In this document: piece after piece, positions 1 to 9,470 of the stretch
Layout of the letters: every line of letters starts with the position of its first letter
How positions within the stretch are numbered: the stretch's first letter is position 1
Assembly (NCBI GenBank): GCA_001897615.1
Contig: MKTG01000070.1
Span: forward strand, 43,736 to 76,638
DNA: 32,903 bases
Origin: Burkholderiales bacterium 68-10
GTDB taxonomy: Bacteria > Pseudomonadota > Gammaproteobacteria > Burkholderiales > Burkholderiaceae_C
Reading direction: 5' to 3'
Made by a program: the position numbers and the translations under genes
Notes under the pieces: model-generated
What the model saw: only the letters and a program-made list of their open reading frames with translations
What the model was told of the DNA's origin: nothing
The model's database searches: none

Positions 1-509
1 AAGTCGGCCCGCAGCGGCGACGGCTCGGGCAACGACTCGGGCGAGATCACCCAGTAGGCGATGCCGCACTGCGCCAGCAAGGTCTGCTTGAGCTGGCGAT
101 TGCTGCGCGACAGGCCACGCGGGCCCAGCACATCCACGCAGCCAATGACCTGTCCCGTGCTGTCGCACAGCGTGAAGCTGCAATACGCGCGGCTCAGCAG
201 GTCGAACCATTCGGTCGCCTCGCCCGTCTGGCGCGGCATGGTGAAGCGGGTCAGCGGCAGCTTGACCATGATGTGGTGGGCCGGGAACACCTTGCGCAGC
301 CAGTGCCAGACACGGCGCTCGGCGCTGTTGGCCAGCGGCCTGGGGATCAGCGGCCATTGCTGCGGCAGGCGGCGCTTGCCGTTCGGCTTGGCCGCCGGCG
401 GGGCGCGCCCGCGCGGCATGAAGCTGCTCAGGCCGAGGTAGCCGGTGAACAGACCTGCCACAGCCAGAATGATGGCCCATATGACGGTCGAACCGGTGAC
501 TGCGCTCAC
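1..509 (-). CDS. DUF2726-like membrane-anchored protein (3' end outside window)
   Basis: Own reverse-strand translation from GTG at 507-509: MSAVTGSTVIWAIILAVAGLFTGYLGLSSFMPRGR...SAERRVWHWLRKVFPAHHIMVKLPLTRF...CSFTLCDSTGQVIGCVDVLG...KQTLLAQCGIAYWVISPESLP; N-terminal TM helix then nuclease-like DUF2726 pattern. Open to the window edge and absent from the ORF track. Confidence 0.7.
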   Translation of the reverse strand, partial: MSAVTGSTVIWAIILAVAGLFTGYLGLSSFMPRGRAPPAAKPNGKRRLPQQWPLIPRPLANSAERRVWHWLRKVFPAHHIMVKLPLTRFTMPRQTGEATEWFDLLSRAYCSFTLCDSTGQVIGCVDVLGPRGLSRSNRQLKQTLLAQCGIAYWVISPESLPEPSPLRAD

Positions 510-675
510 ACTGGATCCCCTTGGCGCGCTTGCCGCGCTGTAATCGTTGCACGATGTTACTGGTGCATCAGAGCAATGGAAAGGTACTTTTGACCTCATT
601 ACGATCGGCGCCATGGTTTCCGAGAAAAAAGTCATGCCGCGGCTGGACTTACCCCCTGTTCGCGGGGTGCGACGC

Positions 676-1425
676 ATGCGACTGAGTGAGCTGCTGTTCA
701 GCCAGGGTTTCGGCACGCGCCGGGTCTGCGCCGGCCTGATCGAGCAAGGCCTGGTGCGGGTGGGCGGCGCCGCGTGCACCGACCCGGCGGCCGAGGTCGA
801 TCTGGCCGCCGGCGCGCCGCGGTTCGAGGTCCAGGGCCAGGCGTGGACCTTTCACGAACGCGCCTACCTGATGCTGCACAAACCGGCCGGCGTGGAATGC
901 TCGCACCGGCCGGGGCGCTGGCCGGGCGTCTACACGCTGCTGCCGGCGCCGCTGCGGCAGCGCCCGACGGCAGGCAAGGTGGCGGGCGTGCAGGCGGTGG
1001 GCCGGCTGGACCAGGACACCACCGGCCTGCTGCTGCTGTCCGACGACGGTGCCTTCATCCACCGCATGAATTCGCCGCGCCACCATGTGCCCAAGGTGTA
1101 CGAGGTGAGCACGCGCCACCCGCTGGACGAGCGCCAGCTGGCACGCTTGCGCGGCGGCGTGGTGCTGGACGACGACCCGCACCCGGTGGCCGCGGCGGCG
1201 GCCGAGGCGATGGGCCCCTGCCAGCTGCGGCTGACGCTGACCGAAGGCAAGTACCACCAGGTCAAGCGCATGGTGGCGGCGGTGGGCAACCGGGTCGAGG
1301 CGCTGCACCGCTCGCGCATCGGTGGCCTGGCGCTGCCGGCCGATCTGGCGCCGGGGCAGTGGCGCTGGCTGACGCCGCGGGAGCTGGCGCTGCTCGTGCC
1401 GTCGGCTCCCTGGCTCGGAGCTTGA
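676..1425 (+). CDS. rsuA: 16S rRNA pseudouridine(516) synthase
   Basis: MRLSELLFSQGFGTRRVCAGLIEQGLVRVGG (S4 domain), then LMLHKPAGVECS, AVGRLDQDTTGLLLLSDDG (catalytic GRLD motif), TEGKYHQVKRMVAAVGNRV. Confidence 0.92.
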   Translation: MRLSELLFSQGFGTRRVCAGLIEQGLVRVGGAACTDPAAEVDLAAGAPRFEVQGQAWTFHERAYLMLHKPAGVECSHRPGRWPGVYTLLPAPLRQRPTAGKVAGVQAVGRLDQDTTGLLLLSDDGAFIHRMNSPRHHVPKVYEVSTRHPLDERQLARLRGGVVLDDDPHPVAAAAAEAMGPCQLRLTLTEGKYHQVKRMVAAVGNRVEALHRSRIGGLALPADLAPGQWRWLTPRELALLVPSAPWLGA

Positions 1426-1428
1426 TCG

Positions 1429-1478
1429 GCTTTTTGACCTTGATGGACAAGCGCAAGCAGCTATTGTATTGATAGTGA
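1429..1478 (-). repeat. dispersed repeat copy 1
   Basis: Reverse complement: cactatcaatacAATAGCTGCTTGCGCTTGtccatcaaggtcaaaaag. Confidence 0.65.
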
Positions 1479-1493
1479 TTTGGTGAGCATGCG

Positions 1494-2273
1494 TCACTCC
1501 AGCCCGGCCAGGAGGTCGGCGATGGCGGCGTTGACCGCCTGCGGCTGGTCCTGGTGCGGCGCGTGTCCGCAGGCCGGCAGCTTGAGCAGGCGCGTGTGCG
1601 GCAGCGCCGCCGCGATGTCGTCCAGCTGGGCCATGCTGGCGTAGCCGTCGTCCACGCCCTGGATCGCCAGCAGTGGCGCCTGGATGGCGCGGAGCTCGCC
1701 CCGGATGTCGAAACCACGGAAATCCGGGTTCAGCCAGGCGTCGTTCCACTGCCAGAAGGCGCCGTCCACGTCGTCGTGAAAGCGCGCCAGGCGGGCGCGC
1801 AGCCCGCCCGATTCGAAGGCCTGGCGCGTCTGCTCGATGGCGCGCAGGCAGATGTCCTCGACCATCACATGCGGCGCCATCACCACGCCCGCCGTCACCG
1901 GGTGGTGGGCGGCATGGATCAGCGCGATGGTGGCGCCGTCGGAGTGGCCGACGAGTACCGGCCGCTCGATGTCCAGCGCCCGCAGCAGCCGCGGCAGCAC
2001 GTGCAGCGCCTCGCGGTGCAGGTAGTCGGGCGGCAGGCGACCGGCGCCGCGCACGTCGGGCACCGGGCTGGAGCGCCCGTAGCCGCGGCGCGAATAGACC
2101 CAGCCGGCGCGTCCGGTGGCGGCGCACAGGCGCGCCGGCCAGTCGCGCCACAGGGCGACCGAGCCCAGCCCCTCGTGCAGAAACACCAGCGGCGCCGCGG
2201 CCGGCGCCGCCCCGGCCGGTAGGGGAACGTGCTGCAACTCCAGGCGGATGCCGTCGATGTCCACGATTCGCAT
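1494..2273 (-). CDS. alpha/beta fold hydrolase
   Basis: MRIVDIDGIRLELQHVPL...PLVFLHEGLGSVALWRDWP...GHSDGATIALIHAA nucleophile elbow, C-terminal CGHAPHQDQP. Confidence 0.9.
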   Translation of the reverse strand: MRIVDIDGIRLELQHVPLPAGAAPAAAPLVFLHEGLGSVALWRDWPARLCAATGRAGWVYSRRGYGRSSPVPDVRGAGRLPPDYLHREALHVLPRLLRALDIERPVLVGHSDGATIALIHAAHHPVTAGVVMAPHVMVEDICLRAIEQTRQAFESGGLRARLARFHDDVDGAFWQWNDAWLNPDFRGFDIRGELRAIQAPLLAIQGVDDGYASMAQLDDIAAALPHTRLLKLPACGHAPHQDQPQAVNAAIADLLAGLE

Positions 2274-2352
2274 GGCTCGGATGTTAAGCAGCTTCACCGG
2301 GCGCGGACTTACACTCGCGCGCCGCCATTCACCGCTTTTTTTAAGGTTCATC

Positions 2353-3369
2353 GTGGAGTTTGCCGAACTTCCGACTCTGACACGCCGCCAACTGCTGGTC
2401 GCTGGCGCCGGCCTGGGCGGCGCGGCGCTGGCGCCGTCCGCGCTGGCCGGGCCCGGGCGCTCGCCGGTGCTGGTGCTGAACTCGCTCGACGGCACCGTCA
2501 GCGTGATCGACCCCGTCCGCTGGGTGGAAACCGGCCGCATCGCCACCGGCAAGGAGCCGCACCACCTGTACATGACGCCGGACGAGAAGTCGGTCATCGT
2601 CGCCAATGCCGGCAGCGACTCGCTCACCTTCATCGACCCGCGCACGGCCACGGTGCAGCGCACGCTGCGCGGCATCATCGACCCCTATCACCTGCGCTTT
2701 TCGCCCGACATGCGCTGGTTCGTCACGGCCGCCAACCGCCTGAACCACATCGACCTGTACCGCTGGGACGGCGAGAACCCGGTGCTGGCCAAGCGCATCG
2801 CCACCGGCAAGACGCCCAGCCACCTGTGGATCGACAGCGGCAGCACCACCGTGTGGGCCAGCATGCAGGACAGCAACGAGCTGGTGGCCATCGACCTGGC
2901 GACGCAGCAGCTGGCGCACCGCGTCAAGACCGGGCCGATGCCGGCCGACGTCTACGTCACGCCCGACGAGCGCCACCTGCTGCTGGGCCTGACCGGCGGC
3001 GAGGGCGTGCAGGTGTTCGAGCTGGCCACCGGCCAGGCGCCCAGGGCGGTCGGCCAGGTGCCCACCGGCAAGGGCGCGCACGCGTTTCGCGCGCTGGGTG
3101 ACCGCCGACACGTGCTGGTCAGCAACCGGGTCGCCAACACCATCAGTCAGATCGACAGCACCCGCCTGGCGGTGGTGGCCGACTTTCCGGCGCCGGCCGG
3201 CCCCGACTGCATGGACGTGTCGGCCGACGGCAGCCTGATCATGGTCGGCTCGCGCTGGGCCGGCCGGCTGACGCTGATCGACGTGGCCAGGCGGCAGCCG
3301 GTGCACCAGGTCAGGGTCGGCAAGTCGCCGCACGGCGTGTGGACGCTGGACCATGCCGCGCGGGTGTGA
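2353..3369 (+). CDS. YVTN-family beta-propeller protein with Tat-like signal
   Basis: GTG start; TRRQLLVAGAGLGGAALAPSALA twin-Arg-like signal; repeated VLNSLDGTVSVIDP / VIVANAGSDSLTFIDPRT / HVLVSNRVANTISQIDSTR blades. Confidence 0.85.
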   Translation: MEFAELPTLTRRQLLVAGAGLGGAALAPSALAGPGRSPVLVLNSLDGTVSVIDPVRWVETGRIATGKEPHHLYMTPDEKSVIVANAGSDSLTFIDPRTATVQRTLRGIIDPYHLRFSPDMRWFVTAANRLNHIDLYRWDGENPVLAKRIATGKTPSHLWIDSGSTTVWASMQDSNELVAIDLATQQLAHRVKTGPMPADVYVTPDERHLLLGLTGGEGVQVFELATGQAPRAVGQVPTGKGAHAFRALGDRRHVLVSNRVANTISQIDSTRLAVVADFPAPAGPDCMDVSADGSLIMVGSRWAGRLTLIDVARRQPVHQVRVGKSPHGVWTLDHAARV

Positions 3370-3382
3370 GCACGGACGCATC

Positions 3383-4183
3383 ATGCAACGCCGAAATGCT
3401 ATTGTTACGATAGCTGCTGGCGCGCTCTGGACAAGCGCCAGAGGCCAAAATAGCTCTGAGCCCGGCGCGGCACCGCTGTACCTCACGTTCGACACCGGCC
3501 ACATGGGCATTGCCGCGCTGGTGGCCGAGGTGCTGCGGCGCCAGCAGGTGCGCGCGAGCTTCTTTGCCGCCAACGAGCGCACCCAGGAGGGCGAGGGCAG
3601 CCTGAGCCGCCACTGGGGCCCGTGGTGGAAGGCGCGCGCCGACGAAGGACACGAGCTGGCCTCGCACACCTGGGACCACGTCTACTGGCGCGCCGACCTG
3701 CCCGGGCGCGAGCCGCGCTTTCGGGTGCGCCCCTCGGCCGGCGCCTTTGCCGGGCGCGAATTCACCTGGAGCGCCGAGCAGTACTGCCAGAACATCGAGC
3801 AGGCCAGCGAGCGCCTGGCCTACTACAGCGGCAAGAAGCCCCTGCCGCTGTTTCGCGCCCCGGGCGGCAAGACCTCGCCGCGCCTGCTGGCGGCGGCCCG
3901 CGCCTGCGGCTACGCGCACGTGGGCTGGTCGCCGGCCGGCTTCCTGGGTGACGAGCTGCCCAGCGACAAGTACCCCAACCGCGTCTTGCTGGAGCGCGCG
4001 CTGAAGACGATCCGCCCCGGCGACATCCTGCTGGCGCACCTGGGCATCTGGTCGCGCCAGGACCCCTGGGCGCCGGCCGTGCTGGAGCCGCTGATCGAGG
4101 GGCTGAAGGCGCGTGGCTTCGTGTTCCGCACCCTGCGCCAGCACCCGCAATACGCGCCCTGGATCGCGCAGCAGCGCGCCTGA
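3383..4183 (+). CDS. polysaccharide deacetylase family protein
   Basis: LYLTFDTGHMG motif 1, HELASHTWDHVYW motif 2, PLFRAPGGKTSP motif 3, GDILLAHLG. Confidence 0.88.
   Translation: MQRRNAIVTIAAGALWTSARGQNSSEPGAAPLYLTFDTGHMGIAALVAEVLRRQQVRASFFAANERTQEGEGSLSRHWGPWWKARADEGHELASHTWDHVYWRADLPGREPRFRVRPSAGAFAGREFTWSAEQYCQNIEQASERLAYYSGKKPLPLFRAPGGKTSPRLLAAARACGYAHVGWSPAGFLGDELPSDKYPNRVLLERALKTIRPGDILLAHLGIWSRQDPWAPAVLEPLIEGLKARGFVFRTLRQHPQYAPWIAQQRA
3398..3460 (+). repeat. dispersed repeat copy 2 (in coding sequence)
   Basis: tgctattgttacgATAGCTGCTGGCGCgctctggacAAGCGCCAGAGgccaaaatagctctgag. Confidence 0.7.
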
Positions 4184-4197
4184 GCAAGACCCGCACG

Positions 4198-5151
4198 ATG
4201 ACCCCTGCCGACCTGTTCGCCAGCGCCCAGCAGTGGCTGTTCGAGGCGCTCATCGGGCCGGCGGCCTTCCGGCTCGGCCTGGGCAACCTGCTCGAAGACG
4301 GCTTCGTCGCCGCCGGCTGGCTGCTGCTGGGGCTGTTGCAGATCGCGGTGCTGCTGCTGGTGATCGGCCCGCTGCAGCGCCTGTGGCCGGCCGAGCCGGT
4401 GCGCGACCGCGCGGCCATCCGCGTCGACGTGCTCTACACCCTGCTGCACCGCCTGGGCCTGTTCAAGCTGGCGATGTTCTTTAGCGTCGAGGCCTGGCTG
4501 ACCGACGCCATTGGCGTGCTGCGCGCCCACGGCCTGCCGACGCTGCACCTGGATCAGTGGTGGCCCGGCGTCAGCGACGGGCCGCTGGCCAGCTTCGTGC
4601 TGTACCTGCTGGTGTTCGACCTGCTCGGCTATCTGCTGCACCGCGCGCAGCACCAGTGGGACTGGTGGTGGCGGCTGCACGCCGTGCACCACTCGCAGCG
4701 CCAGATGACCATGTGGAGCGACAGCCGCAACCACCTGCTGGACAGCGTCATCACCGACGCCGTGTTCGTCGTCGTCGCCATCCTGATCGGTGTGGCGCCC
4801 TCGCAGTTCGTGTGGCTGGTGGCCCTGAGCCAGCTGCTGGAAAACCTGCAGCACGCCAACCTGCGCTGCTCCTTCGGCCGCCTGGGCGAGCGCCTGCTGG
4901 TCAGCCCGCGCTTTCACCGCCGCCACCACGCCATCGGCATCGGCCATGAAGCCGGCGCTCAGGGCGCGCTCAAAGGCGTCAACTTCGGGGTGCTGTTCCC
5001 GCTCTGGGACGCGCTGCTGGGTTCGGCCGACTTCGGCGGTCGCTTCGAACCCACCGGCATCCGCGACCAGGTGGAGCAGGGGCGCGACTACGGCCGCGGC
5101 TTCTGGGCCCAGCAGTGGCTGGGCCTGCGGCGGCTGGTGGGCCGCGCCTGA
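4198..5151 (+). CDS. sterol desaturase / fatty acid hydroxylase family protein
   Basis: Histidine boxes HRAQHQ, LHAVHHS, HRRHHA between TM segments. Confidence 0.9.
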   Translation: MTPADLFASAQQWLFEALIGPAAFRLGLGNLLEDGFVAAGWLLLGLLQIAVLLLVIGPLQRLWPAEPVRDRAAIRVDVLYTLLHRLGLFKLAMFFSVEAWLTDAIGVLRAHGLPTLHLDQWWPGVSDGPLASFVLYLLVFDLLGYLLHRAQHQWDWWWRLHAVHHSQRQMTMWSDSRNHLLDSVITDAVFVVVAILIGVAPSQFVWLVALSQLLENLQHANLRCSFGRLGERLLVSPRFHRRHHAIGIGHEAGAQGALKGVNFGVLFPLWDALLGSADFGGRFEPTGIRDQVEQGRDYGRGFWAQQWLGLRRLVGRA

Positions 5152-5170
5152 ACGCTTATCCTTGACGGAC

Positions 5171-6046
5171 ATGACGCTGCTGCTTGACTCCTTCTGGCGC
5201 GCCGTCGCCTACTGCCTGCATCCGCGCGTGATCGCGCTGTCGCTGCTGCCGCTGGGCCTGCTGGTGGCGCTCAGCTTCGGGCTGGGTTACCTGTACTGGG
5301 CCTCGGCGCTGGCGGCAGTCACCGCCTGGCTCGACGCCTCGGTGGTGTTTTCCACCCTGTGGGGCTGGCTCGGCCAGCTGGGCGCTGGCGAGTTGCGCCA
5401 GGGCATTGCGCCGGTGCTGCTGGTGCTGCTGGTCGCGCCGGTGCTGATCGTGCTGGCGCTGCTGCTGGTGGCCCTGCTGATGACGCCCGCCGTGCTGCGA
5501 CTGGTGGCGACACGGCGTTTTGCGACGCTGGAGCGGCACGGTGCCAGCTCGATGCTGGGCTCGGCCCTGTGGTCGCTGGGGCACACCGTGCTGGCACTGG
5601 CGGCGCTGGCGCTGTCGCTGCCGCTGTGGCTGGTGCCGCCGCTGATCCTGATCTTGCCGCCCCTGATCTGGGGCTGGCTGACCTACCGGGTGATGAGCTA
5701 CGACGCCCTCGACGCCCACGCCAGCCGCGCCGAGCGGCGCGCCATCCTGCGCCAGCACCGCACGCCGCTGCTGGCGATGGGCATCGTCTGCGGCTACCTG
5801 GGCGCGGCGCCAGCCCTGGCCTGGGCGTCGCTGACGCTGTTCGCCGTGGCCTTCGCGGTGCTGATCCCGCTGGCGATCTGGATCTACACCCTGGTGTTCG
5901 CCTTTTCCGCCCTGTGGTTCACCCACTACTGCCTGTCGGCGCTGCAAACGCTGCGCCAGAGCGCGCCAACAGCTATCGAAATAGAAGCGAAGGCGGCCAC
6001 GGCACCGGCCGCCGACGCACCCGCCGCCCTGTCCCATGAGCCCTGA
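5171..6046 (+). CDS. EI24 domain (CysZ-like) membrane protein
   Basis: MTLLLDSFWRAVAYCLHPRVIALSLLPLGLL..., multiple TM helices, YDALDAHASRAERRAILRQHR. C-terminus carries a copy of the dispersed repeat. Confidence 0.85.
   Translation: MTLLLDSFWRAVAYCLHPRVIALSLLPLGLLVALSFGLGYLYWASALAAVTAWLDASVVFSTLWGWLGQLGAGELRQGIAPVLLVLLVAPVLIVLALLLVALLMTPAVLRLVATRRFATLERHGASSMLGSALWSLGHTVLALAALALSLPLWLVPPLILILPPLIWGWLTYRVMSYDALDAHASRAERRAILRQHRTPLLAMGIVCGYLGAAPALAWASLTLFAVAFAVLIPLAIWIYTLVFAFSALWFTHYCLSALQTLRQSAPTAIEIEAKAATAPAADAPAALSHEP
5951..5990 (-). repeat. dispersed repeat copy 3, degenerate (in coding sequence)
   Basis: Reverse complement: tcgcttctatttcgATAGCTGTTGGCGCgctctggcgcag. Confidence 0.5.
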
Positions 6047-6866
6047 ACATTCCACCCCCGGCTTCGGCCTGATCGTCGTCGGCGACGAAATCCTGTCCGG
6101 CAAGCGCGCCGACAAGCATCTGCCCAAGTTCGTCGAGCTGCTGGCCGAACGCGGCCTGCGCCTGGCCTGGGCCGAATACGTGGGCGACGAGCCGGCGCGC
6201 ATCACCGCCACGCTGCGGCGTGCCTTGGCCTCGGGCGACGTGGTGGTGTGCACCGGGGGCATCGGCGCCACCCCGGACGACCATACCCGCCAGTGCGCCG
6301 CCGCCGCCCTGGGCGTGCCGCTGGCGCTGCACCCCGAAGCCAGGCGCCTGATCGAGCAGCGCGGGCAGGACATGGCGCGCCAGCAGGGTGTGCCCTGGGA
6401 GCCCGAACGCGCCGACAACCAGCAGCGGCTGAACATGGGCGTGTTTCCGCAAGGCGCCCGCATCGTGCCCAATGCCTACAACCAGATTCCGGGGTTTGCG
6501 CTGGCCGGGCCTGCGGGACGCGCTATCTATTTCGTACCGGGTTTTCCGGTCATGGCCTGGCCCATGATGGCCTGGGCGCTGGACACCGACTGGTCGCACT
6601 GCTTCACGCGCGGCGCCTGGCGCGAGCGTTCGGTGGTGCTTTATGGCGCCATGGAGGCACCGCTCACCCCGGTGATGGAGCGCGTGGAGGCGGCGCACCC
6701 CGGCGTCAAGGTGTTCAGCCTGCCCAGCGTCGACCACCCGGAACACGGGCGGCATATCGAGCTGGGCGTCAAGGGCGCGCCGGCGCAGGTCGACGCCGCC
6801 TACACCGACCTGCGCGCCTGGCTGCTGCCGCATGCGCTGAGCTACGGGCCCGAGCTGCATCGGTAG
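6036..6866 (+). CDS. CinA N-terminal-like molybdopterin-binding domain protein
   Basis: [31 protein letters not shown]...[18 protein letters not shown]...[12 protein letters not shown]. Confidence 0.88.
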   Translation: MSPEHSTPGFGLIVVGDEILSGKRADKHLPKFVELLAERGLRLAWAEYVGDEPARITATLRRALASGDVVVCTGGIGATPDDHTRQCAAAALGVPLALHPEARRLIEQRGQDMARQQGVPWEPERADNQQRLNMGVFPQGARIVPNAYNQIPGFALAGPAGRAIYFVPGFPVMAWPMMAWALDTDWSHCFTRGAWRERSVVLYGAMEAPLTPVMERVEAAHPGVKVFSLPSVDHPEHGRHIELGVKGAPAQVDAAYTDLRAWLLPHALSYGPELHR

Positions 6867-7081
6867 CGGCCAGCAGGCGTTGGCCGTGGCGGCGGCGTCG
6901 AAAATCCGCGGAAAAGTGTCACCGACCGGCGCCGACGGCAAAAAAGCGGCCTGACAACAGGCAAAATTCGGGGCATCGTGCAGACCATTGGCCGGGCCCC
7001 GCCCGGACGGCGGCCACGCCCAGCGTGCCGCGGTCGTACAACCGCCATCCCCCGTTCATATCCCCCTCAGGAGTACCCCCG

Positions 7082-8497
7082 ATGAGCCAGTCGGTCGCCG
7101 ACGTCATGAAACTGGTGAGCGAAGCCGAATGCAAGTTCGTCGACTTCCGCTTCACCGACACCCGCGGCAAGGAGCAGCACGTCACCGTGCCCGTGGCCGC
7201 CTTCGACGAGGACAAGTTCAGCGACGGCCACGCCTTCGACAGCTCCTCGGTGGCCGGCTGGAAGGGCATCGAGGCATCCGACATGCTGCTGATGCCCGAC
7301 GCCGGCACGGCCTTCATCGACCCGTTCTTCGACGAACCCACCCTGGTGCTGACCTGCGACGTGCTGGAGCCCGGTGACGGCAAGCCCTACGAGCGCGACC
7401 CGCGCTCCATCGCGCGCCGCGCCGAGGCCTACCTCAAGGCCAGCGGCATCGGTGACACGGCGTATTTCGGCCCCGAACCCGAATTCTTCGTCTTCGACAG
7501 CGTGCGCTGGAGCACCGAGCCGGGTCACAGCTTCTACCGCATCGAGGAATACGAGGCGCCCTGGAACACCGGCGCCGAACTGGAAGGCAGCAACCGCGGC
7601 CACCGCCCGCGCACCAAGGGCGGCTACTTCCCGGTGCCGCCGGTGGACAGCACGCACGACATGCGCGCCGAGATGGCGCTGATCCTGGACGCGCTGGGCG
7701 TGCCGGTCGAGGTGTTCCACCACGAGACGGCCGGCGCCGGCCAGATGGAGATCGGCACCAAGTTCAGCACCCTGGTCGAGCGCGCCGACTGGACGCAGCG
7801 CCTGAAGTACGTGGTGTGGAACGTGGCCGACCGCTACGGCAAGACCGCCACCTTCATGCCCAAGCCCTACCACGGCGACAACGGCAGCGGCATGCACGTG
7901 CACCAGTCGATCTGGAAGGGCGGCAAGAACCTGTTTGCCGGCAAGGGCTACGCCGGCCTGTCCGAGACGGCGCTGTTCTACATCGGCGGCATCATCCGCC
8001 ACGCCCGGGCGCTGAACGCCATCACCAACCCCACCACCAACAGCTACAAGCGCCTGGTGCCGCACTTCGAGGCGCCGGTCAAGCTGGCTTATTCGGCGCG
8101 CAACCGCTCGGCCTCGATCCGCATTCCGTACGCCGCCAACGACAAGGCGCGCCGCATCGAGGCGCGCTTTCCCGACCCCATGGCCAACCCCTACCTGTGC
8201 TTCGCGGCGCTGATGATGGCGGGCCTGGATGGCATCGAGAACAAGATCCATCCCGGCGAGGCCGCCACCAAGGACCTCTACCACCTGCCCCCCGAGGAAG
8301 ACAGGCTGGTGCCCACCGTGTGCCACGGCCTCGACCAGGCGCTGGAGGCGCTGGATCGCGACCGCGCCTTCCTGACGCGCGGCGGCGTGTTCACCGACGC
8401 CATGCTGGACGCCTACATCGAGTTGAAGATGACCGAGGTCAACCGCATCCGCGTGCAGGTCAACCCGGCCGAGTACGACATGTACTTCTCGCTGTGA
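7082..8497 (+). CDS. glnA: type I glutamine synthetase
   Basis: 471 aa; [62 protein letters not shown], adenylylation-site region [10 protein letters not shown]. Confidence 0.97.
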   Translation: MSQSVADVMKLVSEAECKFVDFRFTDTRGKEQHVTVPVAAFDEDKFSDGHAFDSSSVAGWKGIEASDMLLMPDAGTAFIDPFFDEPTLVLTCDVLEPGDGKPYERDPRSIARRAEAYLKASGIGDTAYFGPEPEFFVFDSVRWSTEPGHSFYRIEEYEAPWNTGAELEGSNRGHRPRTKGGYFPVPPVDSTHDMRAEMALILDALGVPVEVFHHETAGAGQMEIGTKFSTLVERADWTQRLKYVVWNVADRYGKTATFMPKPYHGDNGSGMHVHQSIWKGGKNLFAGKGYAGLSETALFYIGGIIRHARALNAITNPTTNSYKRLVPHFEAPVKLAYSARNRSASIRIPYAANDKARRIEARFPDPMANPYLCFAALMMAGLDGIENKIHPGEAATKDLYHLPPEEDRLVPTVCHGLDQALEALDRDRAFLTRGGVFTDAMLDAYIELKMTEVNRIRVQVNPAEYDMYFSL

Positions 8498-8659
8498 CGC
8501 TGTCGCCACAATGACACGGAAATCGCCCGAAATGGACGGCCTGGGGCTGCCGAGGGCGCATTTTGGGGAACAGGCGTGCCCCGGAACGGTCCACCTGCCG
8601 GATACTTGTTCGTTGAAGGCCTATCGCGGCAGTTCGCCGCGGCCGCTACCCCGACCGAC

Positions 8660-9190
8660 ATGAAGTCTTTGCTGCCGACCCTCCGTGTATCGCTTGTCGC
8701 CGCGACGCTGGCCGCCGCGGCTGTGCCCGCGGCGGCCCAGGACCGCATCTACCGCTGCGGCAACGAATACACCAACCAGCCCAAGGGCCGGCCGGACTGC
8801 AAGCTGGTGGAGGGCGGCAACGTCACCATCGTGCGCGGCACCGCACCCGCGCCCGCGGCGCCCGCGGCACCGGCGGCTGGCGGCGGTGCAGCGCCCGCGG
8901 CACGCTCCGCCGGGACAGCACCGGCCTCGGCACCGCGTATCGACAACGCCGAGCAGCGCAAGCGCGACGCCGACGCCAAGGCCATCTTGCAGCAGGAGCT
9001 GCGTCGTGCCGAGGCCCGGCAGGCCGAGTTGGACAAGGAATACAAGGGTGGCGAGCCCGACAAGATCGGCGGCGAGGCGCGCAACCACCAGAAATACCTG
9101 GACCGCGTGGCCGAACTGAAAGCCGCCATCGAGCGCAACCAGAGCGACATCGAGGGCATCAAGCGCGAGCTGGGCCGGCTCGGCCCCTGA
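8660..9190 (+). CDS. secreted DUF4124-like protein with coiled-coil C-terminus
   Basis: Signal peptide MKSLLPTLRVSLVAATLAAAAVPAAAQ, DRIYRCGNEYTNQPKGRPDCKLVEGGNVTI, Ala/Pro linker, charged C-terminal helix. Confidence 0.7.
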   Translation: MKSLLPTLRVSLVAATLAAAAVPAAAQDRIYRCGNEYTNQPKGRPDCKLVEGGNVTIVRGTAPAPAAPAAPAAGGGAAPAARSAGTAPASAPRIDNAEQRKRDADAKAILQQELRRAEARQAELDKEYKGGEPDKIGGEARNHQKYLDRVAELKAAIERNQSDIEGIKRELGRLGP

Positions 9191-9349
9191 GAGCCTGTGA
9201 AAAAATACCTCGCGCCCGCCCGAGCCGCCAAAACGCGCCCGCTCTTCGTTGCAAATCCTCGCCGTAGCCCCGGCTACGGCTGCGGTCTGCGCCTCGATCG
9301 GACGCGTTTTGACGACCCTTTCGGACGCGATCAATTCATTCACAGGCTC
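9191..9349. mobile_element. MITE-like inverted-repeat element
   Basis: Terminal inverted repeats GAGCCTGTGAA (9191-9201) / TTCACAGGCTC (9339-9349), nested arms GCCAAAACGCG / CGCGTTTTGACG and CCGTAGCCccGGCTACGG; TGA directly on both flanks. Confidence 0.65.
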
Positions 9350-9379
9350 TGAGCCCGGTTTTTCCGGCAGGGCTGCCGG

Positions 9380-9437
9380 AATACTATCGAATCAATAGCT
9401 GCTGGCGCAGGCTGGTGCTACGCTACAGCCGATTTTT
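9380..9437 (+). repeat. dispersed repeat copy 4
   Basis: atactatcgaatcAATAGCTGCTGGCGCaggctggtgctacgctacagccgattttta. Confidence 0.65.
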
Positions 9438-9470
9438 ATCTCTGGTTATTTGCCGTAGGTGTATCGCCCC

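Noticed and set aside
6516-6540. GCGCTATCTATTTCG as another dispersed-repeat copy
   Set aside because: Encodes the expected [10 protein letters not shown] of the CinA-N family and lacks the AGCTGCT/GCGC core.
6980-7080. Sigma-54/NtrC promoter upstream of glnA
   Set aside because: I could not find a convincing GG-N10-GC element with -24/-12 spacing by eye.
7067-8509. 480-aa minus-strand ORF antisense to glnA
   Set aside because: Val/His/Gly/Ala-rich composition of a codon-position mirror frame; glnA on the plus strand is unambiguous.
8840-8900. GCGCCCGCGGC-rich stretch as a DNA repeat
   Set aside because: Explained as an Ala/Pro linker in the DUF4124-like protein; irregular units.
9364-9379. 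CCGGCAGGGCTGCCGG as a rho-independent terminator
   Set aside because: Stem has no downstream T-tract on either strand; could be part of a neighbouring repeat.
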